Notes: generated from the sequence alone by a model not told the origin. Positions 24,601 to 33,008 are shown, counted from the stretch's first letter. The stretch is DNA of 64,000 nucleotides from Kamptonema formosum PCC 10802 (GCF_000332335.1 NZ_KB235948.1:4758635-4822634); one strand, 5' to 3'. Made by a program: numbers and translations.

Positions 24601-25484
24601 GATGCAGGTTCAAACGCATATACTTTTCCAGAACTTCCCACCAACTCACTAAATAATATTGAGTAGTCGCCAATGTTCGCACCTATGTCAAAGACAGTCA
24701 TCCCGGCTTGGACGATATTTTTGACGAGCAATTGTTCGGATTTTTCCGATGAAAAGTTAAAATTTGCTTCTCTCATATAAGAGTTGTCTCTTTTATTTTC
24801 TCTCCTTTTAAAAATTGCATACCCATTCCGAAGCTTTTTATTTTCATTGACCAACTGGTACTTATTGTCTGCTAGCAATTTTTTATATGTGTTGAAGTTT
24901 TTAAAGGTATTTATATCGTCAAGAAGAATTAATTTGGCTCCGTATATTTCTTCTAGTTCTGCATTACCAGTAAATTCAGAGCCATCTATAAGCACGACAT
25001 CAAAAAATACGATGCCATTCTCTTCTTTAATTTTCTTGATTCCATTTCCAACCACTCCAGAGCTTTTTACATATTCAATATCCTGACGCAGCCAACCCAA
25101 AACTCTATCCAGTGGGTAGTAGTTTAGATTGCTCCTGGTTGAAGTGTAAAATTTTATTACTTCGCTCTCGTCAGGAAACTTTTCCAAAGATACCGATGAG
25201 ACATTGTAACACCTCACAAAATCATCAGTGGCGTACCTTTTTTGTAATTCTGTGAAGCGAGCTTTTGAAACCTCCATGCAAAAAAGTGTAGGTTTGTTAG
25301 GATTTTTGCAAATGCCTGTTACAAATGCTTCTGTGCTTCCCTCCCCAGAAGACGAGCCGATTTCTAAAATAGTTTTAATATCTTCTTCTCTGGCTATTTT
25401 TTGAATGGCCGCGTAAAATTCATCATTTCTTATTTCGGCTGGGATAATGCGGTTGAGTTCAGAATTTGAAAGGTTATCGCTCAC
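21624..25484 (-). CDS. Multidomain methyltransferase/glycosyltransferase protein
   Basis: A 1286-residue polyprotein with at least four parts in order. (1) Residues ~20-230 are a class I methyltransferase-like domain with ILEIGSSSGEGS at 39-50. (2) About 255-450 is an FkbM-type methyltransferase with VFDIGANIGDYS at 264-275, IDYLKLDVEGAE and the C-terminal helix block. (3) About 472-720 is a glycosyltransferase-2-like domain opening FFTIVLNGEPFI and carrying an acidic VDVDELW. (4) About 830-1130 is a GT4 glycosyltransferase with GFGLPVLEAMSCGCPVITC at ~1053. A ~150-residue tail ends it. It likely builds and O-methylates a surface glycan. The N-terminal MTase has lower GC content than the rest. 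Confidence 0.88.
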   Translation of the reverse strand: MSDNLSNSELNRIIPAEIRNDEFYAAIQKIAREEDIKTILEIGSSSGEGSTEAFVTGICKNPNKPTLFCMEVSKARFTELQKRYATDDFVRCYNVSSVSLEKFPDESEVIKFYTSTRSNLNYYPLDRVLGWLRQDIEYVKSSGVVGNGIKKIKEENGIVFFDVVLIDGSEFTGNAELEEIYGAKLILLDDINTFKNFNTYKKLLADNKYQLVNENKKLRNGYAIFKRRENKRDNSYMREANFNFSSEKSEQLLVKNIVQAGMTVFDIGANIGDYSILFSELVGSSGKVYAFEPASNTFRKLQARIGKYGCKNVEIFQKAVYSENKTIELNEFPEDYSAWNSIGKPQMLNPANPSEYVPIIKTEIVESITLDSFCEKQNIQFIDYLKLDVEGAESDALRGAVGLLERKAIRFIQFEISHKMLEGLNRSAVETFGFLLKNGYECHRIVENGEIGEEAIDSDSFYENYIAFPTFPIHFFTIVLNGEPFIRYHIDIFKQLPFKWHWHIVEGVADLKHDTAWSLQLGGRIADEIHRNGRSTDGTTEYLDELAQLYPENVTIYRKPAGVFWDGKREMVSAPLANIQEECLLWQVDVDELWTVEQICKARLMFVNNPEKTAAFYWCWYFVGEKLVISTRNCYAQNPAQDWLRTWRFKPGMRWASHEPPRLAEPLPDGQFQDVAAVNPFRHEETEKQGLVFQHFAYVTPDQLKFKEQYYGYANAVSWWASLQEQTKFPVLLREYFPWVGDATMVDTAESCAVVPIAQKEPSSNVWRFVQPEESQSQPAATKTQPPTILIDAIFFQFYQTGIARVWRSLLEEWAGKSFAQHIVVLDRAGTAPAVPGIKYLLVPPYDYNSTSADREMLQQVCDEQGADLFISTYYTTPLSAPSVFMAYDMIPEIVGADLREPMWREKHYGIGHASAYISISENTARDLIKFFPEISPESVTVAHCGVQKIFSPASPDEISRFKTKYGISKPYFLGVGVGSSYKNSILFFQGLAQLATKHGFEIVCTGSGGLLPPELRAHTSGIAVHMLQLSDEELRLAYAGAVALVYPSKYEGFGLPVLEAMSCGCPVITCANASIPEVAGKAALYVSDEDVNGMANALCDVQKPEVRNSLIAAGLEQAKKFSWSSMAQKVSSALIEATLLPLKLSDINFIIFPDWSQPEESLGVELEGVIRAAVTHPDKSRMTLLVDASNISEEDANLILSSVTMNLLMQEDLDVTDGPEISLVGQLGEMQWEALLPRLHARIVLESENKQAIAEAKAETIPSCDLNSLSDKRTVQSETGAWELR

Positions 25485-25708
25485 AATCGTTCCTCTATCT
25501 GTTTTAGCTAATCATTGTTGCGGCAAGGGCATAATTGAATTCGGCTGCACCTGAGCCAAAAACATTTTATCACCCGAGCAGTCAGAATGCAAATTTACCG
25601 ACTTCTGCAATAGATGAATCCCCTCTTAGGAGCATTCACCTGCAGCCCCACACTCACTCAACTCCCCAAGACTTTCTAATTTTATGGCTGTTGCTTCCTT
25701 CTAATTTT

Positions 25709-25911
25709 TTAGGGCTTTTCCAGGACTGCTAAGATTCCCTGATTAGCAAACTCAGCTCTGCCAGGATAAAGCATTTCTAGAGTTTCCTGAGTCTCTGGGT
25801 CAATTGCATCCTCGAACATACCCTCCAGCCTATTCACTAAAAAATAACTTTGATTTATAAACCCTACATAATCTTCTGTAAAAAACCTATTTAATTTATA
25901 TGAGGCGATTG
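25709..25911 (-). pseudogene. Frameshifted C-terminal part of the adjacent methyltransferase
   Basis: On the minus strand this reads PIASYKLNRFFTEDYVGFIN, continues for about 65 codons to EFANQGILAVLEKP and a TAA at 25709-25711. It continues the methyltransferase at 25891-26580 after a base change near 25912, where the annotated frame instead ends after VYQSPHIN. The composition and lack of own start show that it belongs to that gene. The rest of 25485-25708 holds no gene. Confidence 0.6.
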
Positions 25912-26580
25912 GTACACATAATAGCTGATTAAATCAGCTGTTTCTTTATCGGTAACACTATACAAATAATCGCACAGTTCCGGCGGTTTCATAAGTAAAT
26001 GTCCCCAAGGAGGAATGGGAGAATTACTAAACTCAAAGATTTGCCCTTGATTGTCTGTAATGTTCGGTATGTGATGTCCATTTCGGGATCGCCAAATAGG
26101 TGCGAAGAGGGAAAATAGTTTCCCTGAAGGCTTCAAACATAAAAACATTTTATCTAGCGCCAAGGGAAACTTATGAATATGTTCAAAAGCTGCAATAGAA
26201 AATATTAAATCATATTTCCCATAGTATTCCTCAGGAATATCTTCTATGTTCCCCAGAAAAAAATTGTACTTGTCTGACCTTCTGTTTTTGAAACCTAGCC
26301 CAGAAGCGTCCTTAATCTTATAAAGAATTGTGCCTTGGTGAGAAAGCCCACCCACTTCCCTAAGAGCAGCCTCGTAATCAGGCGTTTCTACAGCAGACCA
26401 AGAATTAACCTGGAGATAATCAAAAACAAACTCCTCAGGTAAGCTCCCCCCAACTTCCAGAACATCTTTTCCTTCAAATCCAACAAGCTCCTGGCATGCA
26501 TGAGCGTAGGAAACGTGATAACTCAGGTTGAATTTAGCTTTACACTCTGAAAAGTTAGCTTCGGTTAACCTTTTACTCAT
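25891..26580 (-). CDS. SAM-dependent methyltransferase (type 11), probably shortened by a frameshift
   Basis: A 229-residue methyltransferase-like protein. EVGGSLPEEFVFDYL near residue 42 is motif I, and YDLIFSIAAFEHIHKFPLAL with KPSGKLFSLFAP is the usual post-motif II/III pattern. The last ~8 residues are in the wrong frame: ~65 more codons continue in the next frame at 25709-25911, so the native protein was near 290 residues. The start ATG overlaps the stop of the TPR gene by 4 bases, indicating coupled translation. Confidence 0.8.
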   Translation of the reverse strand: MSKRLTEANFSECKAKFNLSYHVSYAHACQELVGFEGKDVLEVGGSLPEEFVFDYLQVNSWSAVETPDYEAALREVGGLSHQGTILYKIKDASGLGFKNRRSDKYNFFLGNIEDIPEEYYGKYDLIFSIAAFEHIHKFPLALDKMFLCLKPSGKLFSLFAPIWRSRNGHHIPNITDNQGQIFEFSNSPIPPWGHLLMKPPELCDYLYSVTDKETADLISYYVYQSPHIN

Positions 26581-27023
26581 CTATTCGCACCTCCTGCACT
26601 GGGCGATTCAGGGCGCTCGCCCCCACTCCCCTTCGCCGGCTGCCTCACCCGCTCCAACAGCGCCTTATAATCCTGCCGGCCTGGATACAATTTTACCAAC
26701 TTCTCCAGCGGTTGAACAGCCCCCTTCGCATCATTCATTTGCAGCCTAACATTCACCAGCCCCTCCAGCGCGGTCTGATTCTCCGGCTCCCGCTCCAGAA
26801 CCAATTCATAGCCTCGCGCTTGCCCTACCAGGGGCGATTCCGCCACCGGCACTGCTGCCGTTGAAGACTCGCTGCTCGGCTTCAGAGCACTGCTGAAAAG
26901 TTTAGCCGTGCCAAACACCACAGATCCACCAAACGACACGATTGATACCACCGCCATAATCCTCTGAAGGCGCTCAATCCGCTTGCGGCGGGATATTTCA
27001 TACTCTTTCTCAGCCTGAACCAT
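26577..27023 (-). CDS. TPR-containing membrane-anchored protein
   Basis: A 148-residue protein. A charged N-terminus (EKEYEISRRKRIERLQ) is followed by one membrane segment (MAVVSIVSFGGSVVFGTAKL) and a TPR-like helical region with YELVLEREPENQTALEGLVNVR, then GAVQPLEKLVKLYPGRQD. It probably acts as a small tethered scaffold. It overlaps the downstream methyltransferase gene by 4 bases. No obvious gene is seen upstream in 27024-27242. Confidence 0.8.
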   Translation of the reverse strand: MVQAEKEYEISRRKRIERLQRIMAVVSIVSFGGSVVFGTAKLFSSALKPSSESSTAAVPVAESPLVGQARGYELVLEREPENQTALEGLVNVRLQMNDAKGAVQPLEKLVKLYPGRQDYKALLERVRQPAKGSGGERPESPSAGGANR

Positions 27024-27242
27024 TGCCTATCCCTGCTAATACTGACTTCCCCGACAGCTAGACCTATCTCGCTCTAAACTAAGCTTACCCAACTCCTCAG
27101 GAAAAACGATCGCCTTTGCGCAAATAACCGGCTTTTTTCAGAAATATTTAAATCCGTCCTCAGCTGTCGCATCAACCGGCAAGAATAACACAATAAGTTA
27201 CTCCCTTTCATCATACCACAAACCACCCAATTGCAACCGCAA

Positions 27243-28010
27243 ATGTTCTGGTACACCGGCCACCTCAACCCCACCGGCACCCTGCAACTCCCCGCCGACG
27301 ATCCCGCACTCCTCTACGGAGCCACCGCATTCACCACCCTGCGCGTCTATCACGCCTCCCTCGACAGCCCCCAAACCAACTGGAATGGCCACTGCCACCG
27401 GCTCCAAACCACCCTGCAAACCTTCGGGTGGCAGCAACCCGACTGGCACCGGCTGCGACAGGGCGCAGAAGCCCTCATCCCCACCTGGCCAGTCCTGCGA
27501 ATCGCCATCTTCCCCGACGGCAGAGAACTCATCACCGGACGCCATCTCCCCCCTGACTTAGGCCACCGGCAGCAGAGCGGAATTCGCGCGTGGCTAGCCG
27601 ACTCCCCCCAATTTTACCGCACCCTCCCCGCCCACAAAACCGGCAACTACCTCCCCGCCTGGCTCGCTTTGCAAACCGCCCAGCAGCGCGGTGCCCGAGA
27701 GGCCATCCTCACAGATGCCGGCGGTAACTGGCTGGAAACCAGCACCGGCAACCTCTGGGGCTGGCGAGACGGCAGTTGGTGGACGCCCCCCCTCGAAGCC
27801 GGCATTTTGCCCGGACTGATGCGAGCCCAGCTCACCAGCCGGCTGCCGGTCAAAGAAGAACCCTGGACACCAGACTTGGTAAAAGGATTTGAAGCCCTCG
27901 CCTACAGCAACAGTGTGGTCGAAGTCATTCCCATCCACACCATTGATGCCGGCACCGCTGAGCTTACCTACGATCCGCGCCACCCCGCTTTCCTGGAATT
28001 GCGCAGGTAG
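27243..28010 (+). CDS. pabC: Aminotransferase class IV (aminodeoxychorismate lyase-like)
   Basis: A 255-residue PLP-dependent fold-type IV enzyme. It probably splits 4-amino-4-deoxychorismate to p-aminobenzoate and pyruvate in folate synthesis. It opens MFWYTGHLNPTGTL; LLYGATAFTTLRVY, the PLP Lys in HKTGNYL (about residue 140) and NWLETSTGNLWGW are the family marks. ATG 27243 is preferred to the in-frame TTG at 27231. A branched-chain or D-amino-acid aminotransferase cannot be excluded. The end of the gene has been copied in tandem downstream. Confidence 0.83.
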   Translation: MFWYTGHLNPTGTLQLPADDPALLYGATAFTTLRVYHASLDSPQTNWNGHCHRLQTTLQTFGWQQPDWHRLRQGAEALIPTWPVLRIAIFPDGRELITGRHLPPDLGHRQQSGIRAWLADSPQFYRTLPAHKTGNYLPAWLALQTAQQRGAREAILTDAGGNWLETSTGNLWGWRDGSWWTPPLEAGILPGLMRAQLTSRLPVKEEPWTPDLVKGFEALAYSNSVVEVIPIHTIDAGTAELTYDPRHPAFLELRR

Positions 28011-28370
28011 GGCCAACTTCCGTGCCCAGCCGGCTGGAAATATCTCTTAGCCCGCGCAGGCGGGCTTTGTCTGTATAGCGGCAGAATTTATTCTGCCGGA
28101 TTGCGTTCTTGCCGGCACCGCTCTCGCTCACCTACCACCCATCCCACCCCGCGTTCGGTGGAATTGCGGGCGTAGAGAGCAATTCTTGGCCAGCCCCCTG
28201 GAAACATCTCTTAGCCCGCGCAGGCGGGCTTTGTCTGTATAGCGGCAGAATTTATTCTGCCGGATTGGGGTCATACCGGCACCGCTCTCGCTCACCTACC
28301 ACCCATCCCACCCCGCTTTTCAGGAATTGCGGGCGTAGAGAGCAATTCCTGGGCTGCCGGCTGGAAATCT
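27947..28370 (+). repeat. ~163-bp tandem repeat that copies the 3' end of the pabC-like gene
   Basis: Unit starts at 27947, 28110 and 28274, each beginning (T)RCCGGCACCGCT. The first covers the last ~20 codons of the gene plus 100 bases of flank including a TAGCCCGCGCAGGCGGGCT block. The second repeats it with changes, and the third is partial. Copies 2 and 3 no longer encode the protein in a continuous frame. Confidence 0.85.
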
Positions 28371-28694
28371 CTCCCCAGTCAGAGGTTGCCGGCACGCCGC
28401 GACCATTAAATTGAAAATAACTCAGGCCAGTGCCTCAGGGCTGGCTTTTCGCCAGCAGGGGTCAATCAGCCAAAAAATTTAGGTTTTCTATTATATCACA
28501 TCAGGGCGCATCTTATTTTTTAAGCCCTTATAAAAAACGACCAGCTAAATCCACTAGCTGGCCCTCAAAATTTTCTACTTGCGTTGTCGTCTCAACAGGA
28601 GGATTGGCCTACTGCGCGTTCCCAAGCGTGCAGCGGGCCGTGAAATCTTAAATCTTTCCTAAATTTCATTGTAACAAAAAACACTAAAAATTTT
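28371..28694. other. Gene-free interval before rqcH 3' end
   Basis: No reading frame with codon character. It contains an A/T-rich stretch near 28470-28530 and TTTTTCAC-type ends near 28690, and nothing I can name. Confidence 0.4.
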
Positions 28695-30515
28695 TCACAA
28701 TTCTTTATCGCTCCCTTCCATCTGGTTCACGTAGCGCCGGCCTTCTTGGGGACGCCCCCAGAGGATGCGCTCGTGCTTATACACAACCATACCAGGTTTT
28801 GCCCCTTTTGGCTTGTAGACGTGCTTCGGTTCAGTATACACCACCGGCACCTGCGCCGCTTCCCGGGCCCGGCTGTAGTGGGCCGTCACGTCAGCGGCAA
28901 ATTGCAAATCCGCCTCTTCGGGCGCAGCTCCCGCCGGCAAGCGCAGCAGCGCGTGACTGCCGGCAATCTCTTGCGTGTGGAACCACAAATCGTAGTCCCC
29001 CGCCATACGAAAACTAAGTATATCATTTTGCCGGTTATTCCGACCCACCAGCAATTCAAATCCGCTCGGCGTCCTGTACCGGTAAAAATCCGTTGCCGGT
29101 GCGTCCGTCTGGCTGCGGTATTCCGGATTTTCCAAATACCCCTGGCCAATCAGCTCGTCCCGAATCTCTTCCAACGCCTTCAAATCAGCCGGCTCCCTAT
29201 AACCCTCCAGCTGGGCAATCTCCATTTCCACCAGCTCCAAATACTCAATTTCCTCCCGCACCTCTGCCAGTAACGGCTCAACAGCCGCGCGGGCCCGTTT
29301 CAGCTTTTGGTGCCGGCGGTACAGAGCTTGGGCATTTTGCACAGCATTTTTTTCCGGTTCCAGAGCGATCGCCACCGGCTCCCCCGTTTCAAAATCCGGG
29401 AGGGCGATAGATTTCATCCCCGGCTGCCACGCCTGGAGGTTGGCCATCAGCAAGTCCGCCTGCTGCCGGTGCCGGTCTGCCTGATCCGACTGCTGCAAGC
29501 GCTCCTGAAACGTGCCAGCCTTCACCTGCAACTTTCCCAAAAGGCTGCTGATTTTCTGACTCAGCTGGTGGCGCAACTGCTTGAATTCCTGCTGGTTCAG
29601 CTGCTCAGTGTAGTAGCGGTTGAGCAATTCTCCCACAGTTGGGGGACTGTCATTTTGGATTTTGGATTTTGGATTTTGGATTGGGGAATCTCCCGCAAGA
29701 CCGAGATCCCCAGCCCCACCGGCACCCCAGCCGATCACCGTGTACCCATCCTCAGCCGGCATCGGTTGAAACTGCTCTTTCTCCAAAGCGTGCAGCCATT
29801 CCAGCCACCATGAAAACAGCCGGTGCCAGTCACCGTCGCTCAGGGTATCAACCGGCTGTTGTGGATCGAGACCGGCAGCTCGCACCATCGACTCCACCAG
29901 AGAAGAGCTCAAACCGCGATAGCTTTTGAGCAGCTGCCGCCCCAGCTGGCCAGGGATCAGGCTGACTCGCTCCCGCCAGCGGTCAAAGGATTCGCTGGAG
30001 CTGGGTATGGGTTCAAGCAGTGCCGGCGGGACTTCGTAGGGCTGGCCGGTTTGAATCGGGCGCACCCTGGACTGCCGGTCGCTGACTTGATGGCCGGCGG
30101 TGACGATCAGGTTGTCCTGATTTGCCAGAATCACATTGCTATATTTGCCCATAATTTCCACATACAGGTGCCAGATGGCCTCCTCTCCGGGGCGTCGGGC
30201 GAACTGCAAGTCGGCGACGCGCTCCCAAGGGGCAATCGCCTCAATGGCCACCAAAGCCAAGCCGGCCAGCTGGTGGCGCAGCTGCTGGCTGAAGGTAAAG
30301 GTATCCGGCGTGCGGGGCGGGGGGCTGCCGGTGCAGAGGCGGGCGGCTTGCGGGTGCCAGGAAATGTCCAGCCAGCCGCGCCGGTCAAGAGTGCGCACGG
30401 CGATAGCGATGGTGTGCCGGTCGCGCTGGTAAACCTGTTCCAGACGCGCCGGCAGCCAGGTGGCCCGCAGCTCAGAGCACGCAGCAGTTAAGGTGGTGAA
30501 GTCAACCGTTCGCAC
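28695..30515 (-). CDS. rqcH: RqcH/NFACT-family ribosome quality control protein
   Basis: A 606-residue NFACT protein, the bacterial Rqc2 homologue, which binds stalled 50S subunits and adds Ala tails. The NFACT-N domain opens VDFTTLTAACSELR and WLPARLEQVYQRDRHTI. Coiled coils lie at about 310-450, and the C-terminal NFACT-R domain holds GFELLVGRNNRQNDIL and DLWFHTQEIAGSHALL. The start is GTG at 30515. Near residue 280 an in-frame IQNPKSKIQN tract is produced by the ATTTTGGATTTTGG repeat (29651-29684), an insertion in the linker. Confidence 0.9.
   Translation of the reverse strand: MRTVDFTTLTAACSELRATWLPARLEQVYQRDRHTIAIAVRTLDRRGWLDISWHPQAARLCTGSPPPRTPDTFTFSQQLRHQLAGLALVAIEAIAPWERVADLQFARRPGEEAIWHLYVEIMGKYSNVILANQDNLIVTAGHQVSDRQSRVRPIQTGQPYEVPPALLEPIPSSSESFDRWRERVSLIPGQLGRQLLKSYRGLSSSLVESMVRAAGLDPQQPVDTLSDGDWHRLFSWWLEWLHALEKEQFQPMPAEDGYTVIGWGAGGAGDLGLAGDSPIQNPKSKIQNDSPPTVGELLNRYYTEQLNQQEFKQLRHQLSQKISSLLGKLQVKAGTFQERLQQSDQADRHRQQADLLMANLQAWQPGMKSIALPDFETGEPVAIALEPEKNAVQNAQALYRRHQKLKRARAAVEPLLAEVREEIEYLELVEMEIAQLEGYREPADLKALEEIRDELIGQGYLENPEYRSQTDAPATDFYRYRTPSGFELLVGRNNRQNDILSFRMAGDYDLWFHTQEIAGSHALLRLPAGAAPEEADLQFAADVTAHYSRAREAAQVPVVYTEPKHVYKPKGAKPGMVVYKHERILWGRPQEGRRYVNQMEGSDKEL
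29651..29684 (+). repeat. ATTTTGGATTTTGG repeat inside rqcH
   Basis: The dispersed heptamer repeat present at several intergenic places occurs here within a gene. On the coding strand it gives an in-frame NPKSKIQN. The reading frame is kept. Confidence 0.8.
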
Positions 30516-30708
30516 AGCTTCAAGTGGATAGGATCTGTTTCCATGCTGGCAGATCCGTGGCGCAAGTTGGTAAAAAGCTGAAAAAAAGAGAAAAAATTCT
30601 AAAATCTCTCATTTTCTCGCTTTTTAGGCTTGTGAGTCAAGATTTTTGGGGATACCATTGAAAGAGAGTTGTTGTTTGCTCCTCAGAAGGCTAGGCGGTC
30701 AGTTTGTC

Positions 30709-30978
30709 ATGGACAGTCAAATTCAGCTGATCAATATCGGTTTTGGCAACATCGTGTCTGCCAACCGAGTCGTGGCCATTGTCAGTCCAGAGTCTGCTCC
30801 CATCAAGCGGATCGTCAGCGACGCCAAGGAGCGAGGGCAGCTGATTGACGCCACCTACGGGCGCAGGACGCGAGCGGTAATCATTACCGACTCCAGCCAC
30901 GTCATCCTTTCGGCCATCCAGCCGGAAACCGTGGCCCATCGCTTCGTGATGAATAAAGACGGCCAAATGGCCGGTTAA
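30709..30978 (+). CDS. RemA/DUF370 family small DNA-binding regulator
   Basis: An 89-residue protein of the DUF370/RemA family. [20 protein letters not shown] and [20 protein letters not shown] are signature segments, and [20 protein letters not shown] follows. In Bacillus, RemA activates biofilm matrix operons by binding repeated sites; the cyanobacterial role is not established. ATG 30709 is used, matching the family start. It lies 408 bases before gmk on the same strand, the common RemA-gmk order in bacteria. Confidence 0.88.
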   Translation: MDSQIQLINIGFGNIVSANRVVAIVSPESAPIKRIVSDAKERGQLIDATYGRRTRAVIITDSSHVILSAIQPETVAHRFVMNKDGQMAG

Positions 30979-30983
30979 TAGCA

Positions 30984-31225
30984 ATTTTGGATTTTGGATT
31001 TTGGATGCCCGGATGGCCGGATTTTGGATTGAATCAGCCCCAGGAAAAACGGGCAGGCACGCCGGCCCATTGGTGTCAAATTAAGCTGTGTCCCGTAGTC
31101 TCTAGGCGGTTGAAACCGCAGCTACACAGACGAAACCCGCCTTCGCGGGTTTCAAGATTCTAGCTATTCTCTTAAGTCCGCGTAGGCGGACTTGGTTTGT
31201 GTAGCCGCGATTTCCAATCGCCGGG
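30984..31225. repeat. Mixed dispersed repeats between remA-like gene and gmk
   Basis: Contains an ATTTTGGATTTTGGAT tract (30988-31003) and two GCGGACTT/GCGGGTTT type repeats with CCGCGATTTCCAATCGCC (about 31099-31225). No gene is seen in 30979-31386. Confidence 0.65.
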
Positions 31226-31386
31226 AGCTTAAGTTGACACCAGTGCACGCCGGCCCTGCCCCTACGGTAACAGGGCCACGGGGGCAGTCTCCGTGTGGCC
31301 CCCGCCCTGCGAAGACCGGCTCGGTGTTGCTTCCAACGCCCAGTTGATAGGAAGATGAAAGGAAGAAATTTCAACGTAGCGGGCGC

Positions 31387-31950
31387 ATGAAAACCGGCAA
31401 ACTGATTGTACTGACTGGGCCAAGTGGCGTGGGGAAGGGAACCCTGTTGCGAGCGCTGCGGCGGCGTCATCCTGAACTGTATCTCTCGGTATCCGTGACG
31501 ACGCGCTCCCCCCGTGCCGGTGAGATTAACGGCAGACACTATTATTTTATTGACCGGCACCAGTTTGAGCAAATGGTCGCCGCCGGCGAACTGCTGGAGT
31601 GGGCGGAGTTTGCCGGCAATTACTACGGAACGCTGCGCCGCCAGGTGGAAACTCACCTGCAGGAAGGGGAGTGGGTGGTGCTGGAAATTGAACTGGAAGG
31701 GGCGCGGCAAATTCGCCGGTCGTTTCCAGAAGCGCTGCAAATCTTTCTCCTCCCGCCAACAATGGATGCGTTAGAAACCCGCATCCGCGAGCGGGGTAAG
31801 GATTCGGAAGAATCGATGGCGCTCCGACTGCAGCGCGCCAAAGAAGAAATTGCCGCTGCCGGTGAGTTTGACTTCCAGATTGTTAATGATAATTTGGAAA
31901 AGGCATTAGAGGAGATTGAAGCGGCGGTATTTGCGCCGGTGAGTTGCTGA
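31387..31950 (+). CDS. gmk: Guanylate kinase
   Basis: A 187-residue enzyme that phosphorylates GMP to GDP with ATP. The P-loop is TGPSGVGKGTLL (about 10-21). GMP-binding residues lie in SVTTRSPRAGE and NGRHYYF, and VVLEIELEGARQIR and the LIR-type lid with RIRERGKDSEESMALRL are present. The length is normal for the family. An inverted repeat just after the stop may be its terminator. Confidence 0.95.
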   Translation: MKTGKLIVLTGPSGVGKGTLLRALRRRHPELYLSVSVTTRSPRAGEINGRHYYFIDRHQFEQMVAAGELLEWAEFAGNYYGTLRRQVETHLQEGEWVVLEIELEGARQIRRSFPEALQIFLLPPTMDALETRIRERGKDSEESMALRLQRAKEEIAAAGEFDFQIVNDNLEKALEEIEAAVFAPVSC

Positions 31951-31965
31951 ATATTGCAGTCAGCA

Positions 31966-31994
31966 GGGTGCGTTCCCCACAGCGGAACGCACCC
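31966..31994 (+). terminator. Hairpin after gmk
   Basis: A perfect 11-bp stem GGGTGCGTTCC (31966-31976) and GGAACGCACCC (31984-31994) with a 7-base loop, 15 bases after the gmk stop. It lacks a strong T-run, so terminator function is likely but not certain. Confidence 0.55.
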
Positions 31995-32145
31995 AAAGTT
32001 GTCTTTCGTCTGCCGGTGCTGCCGGTTGGCGATTGCTTGTGTGATATGAGTGGGGGAGAGAGAGGCGCTAGACCTCTGAACATCGGTGCAGCGGATACCC
32101 CTTTTCCCCTTAGAATTTGTAGGAGAACATCTAAATTAGAAAAAC

Positions 32146-32490
32146 ATGGCAAAGCTCTCCCCAGAAACTGCCGCTACTATCTGGAGTTTGAAACAGCAGT
32201 TGCTGGATATTGTTGATGAGGCAAAAACGGCAGAGTTTGTTCTGTTAGAACGTTTTGGAGAAACGGACAGGACTGTCATGGCTCTGAATGAACTTCAGGA
32301 TATCGCAGAACAAGCTGCAGCTCGATTCTCCCAACTGTCAAACCTTCAGCTTAGGATTGCCGGCTCACAACCCGCTGTCGCTCCTGACATGCTAAGATTA
32401 CTGGCAGAGGCGATTGCAACCTTACAAAACCGGGTGCCTGCTTTGCAGCGCAGTATAGAAGAAATTAAACTAGATTGGAGTTTGACATGA
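32146..32490 (+). CDS. Hypothetical helical protein
   Basis: A 114-residue protein of unknown function. It is predicted by composition to be mainly alpha-helical and soluble, with heptad-like stretches (SLKQQLLDIVDEAKTAEFVL and LRLLAEAIATLQNRVPALQ). No known motif is seen. Its stop overlaps the next start as ATGA, so the two small proteins are translated together and may form a complex. Confidence 0.7.
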   Translation: MAKLSPETAATIWSLKQQLLDIVDEAKTAEFVLLERFGETDRTVMALNELQDIAEQAAARFSQLSNLQLRIAGSQPAVAPDMLRLLAEAIATLQNRVPALQRSIEEIKLDWSLT

Positions 32491-32699
32491 GTGAAATGCC
32501 GCCCGTGCCCGATCCAGAAAAGGTTAAGCAGACAGTGGCTAACTCCCGTCGCTCGCGCCAGGAGATGGAGTTGGCCGGTTTGCAGCTAGAACTTCTCATG
32601 GCTCAGTTAGAGCAAGAGAGTCAACAAAAGCGCATGAAGCAGTTAAACAAAGTGCTGAGTGTGCCTGACACAGAAGCGCAAATTTCGAGCAGAACTTAG
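32487..32699 (+). CDS. Small hypothetical protein, translationally coupled
   Basis: A 70-residue protein, highly charged and helical, with SRRSRQEMELAGLQLELLMAQ and EQESQQKRMKQLNKVL, that could form a coiled coil. ATG 32487 overlaps the previous stop by 4 bases. No homology is recognised. Confidence 0.65.
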   Translation: MSEMPPVPDPEKVKQTVANSRRSRQEMELAGLQLELLMAQLEQESQQKRMKQLNKVLSVPDTEAQISSRT

Positions 32700-33008
32700 C
32701 TTTTACCCCGAGTGCAAATGTGGCCGTTCGAGAAAGGTAACTGTCAGCATATCGCGTTTCTCAAATTAGTATGCTACACACAAACGGCTCCTAACGGAGC
32801 CGCTACGCTAACGGTAGGGGCGGAAGGGCCCGCCCCTACAAAAATGGCTTTATGGGCCATATTATATCAATCTGAGAACCGCTATATCTCGTTTCTCATT
32901 GAACACGGATTTTTAACCGCAAAGACCCCTAGATGCCTTGGCGCTCTTGGCGTCTTGGCGGTTTATTAAAAAATAATTCTCACAAATCAATTCTAACGGC
33001 TATATAAT
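32700..33008. repeat. Gene-free repeat region
   Basis: Contains a CTAACGGAGCCGCTACGCTAACGG segment, a GGGGCGGAAGGGCCCGCCCCT palindrome near 32817 and an AACCGCAAAGACNCC...TTGGCGTCTTGGCGG cyanobacterial repeat (about 32915-32970). No gene. Confidence 0.55.

Noticed and set aside
28109-28414. 101-residue frame downstream of pabC
   Set aside because: It reads through the tandem duplicated gene-end repeats in a shifted frame and has no protein character.
29823-30491. 222-residue frame antisense to rqcH
   Set aside because: Shadow of a GC-rich gene; no motif.
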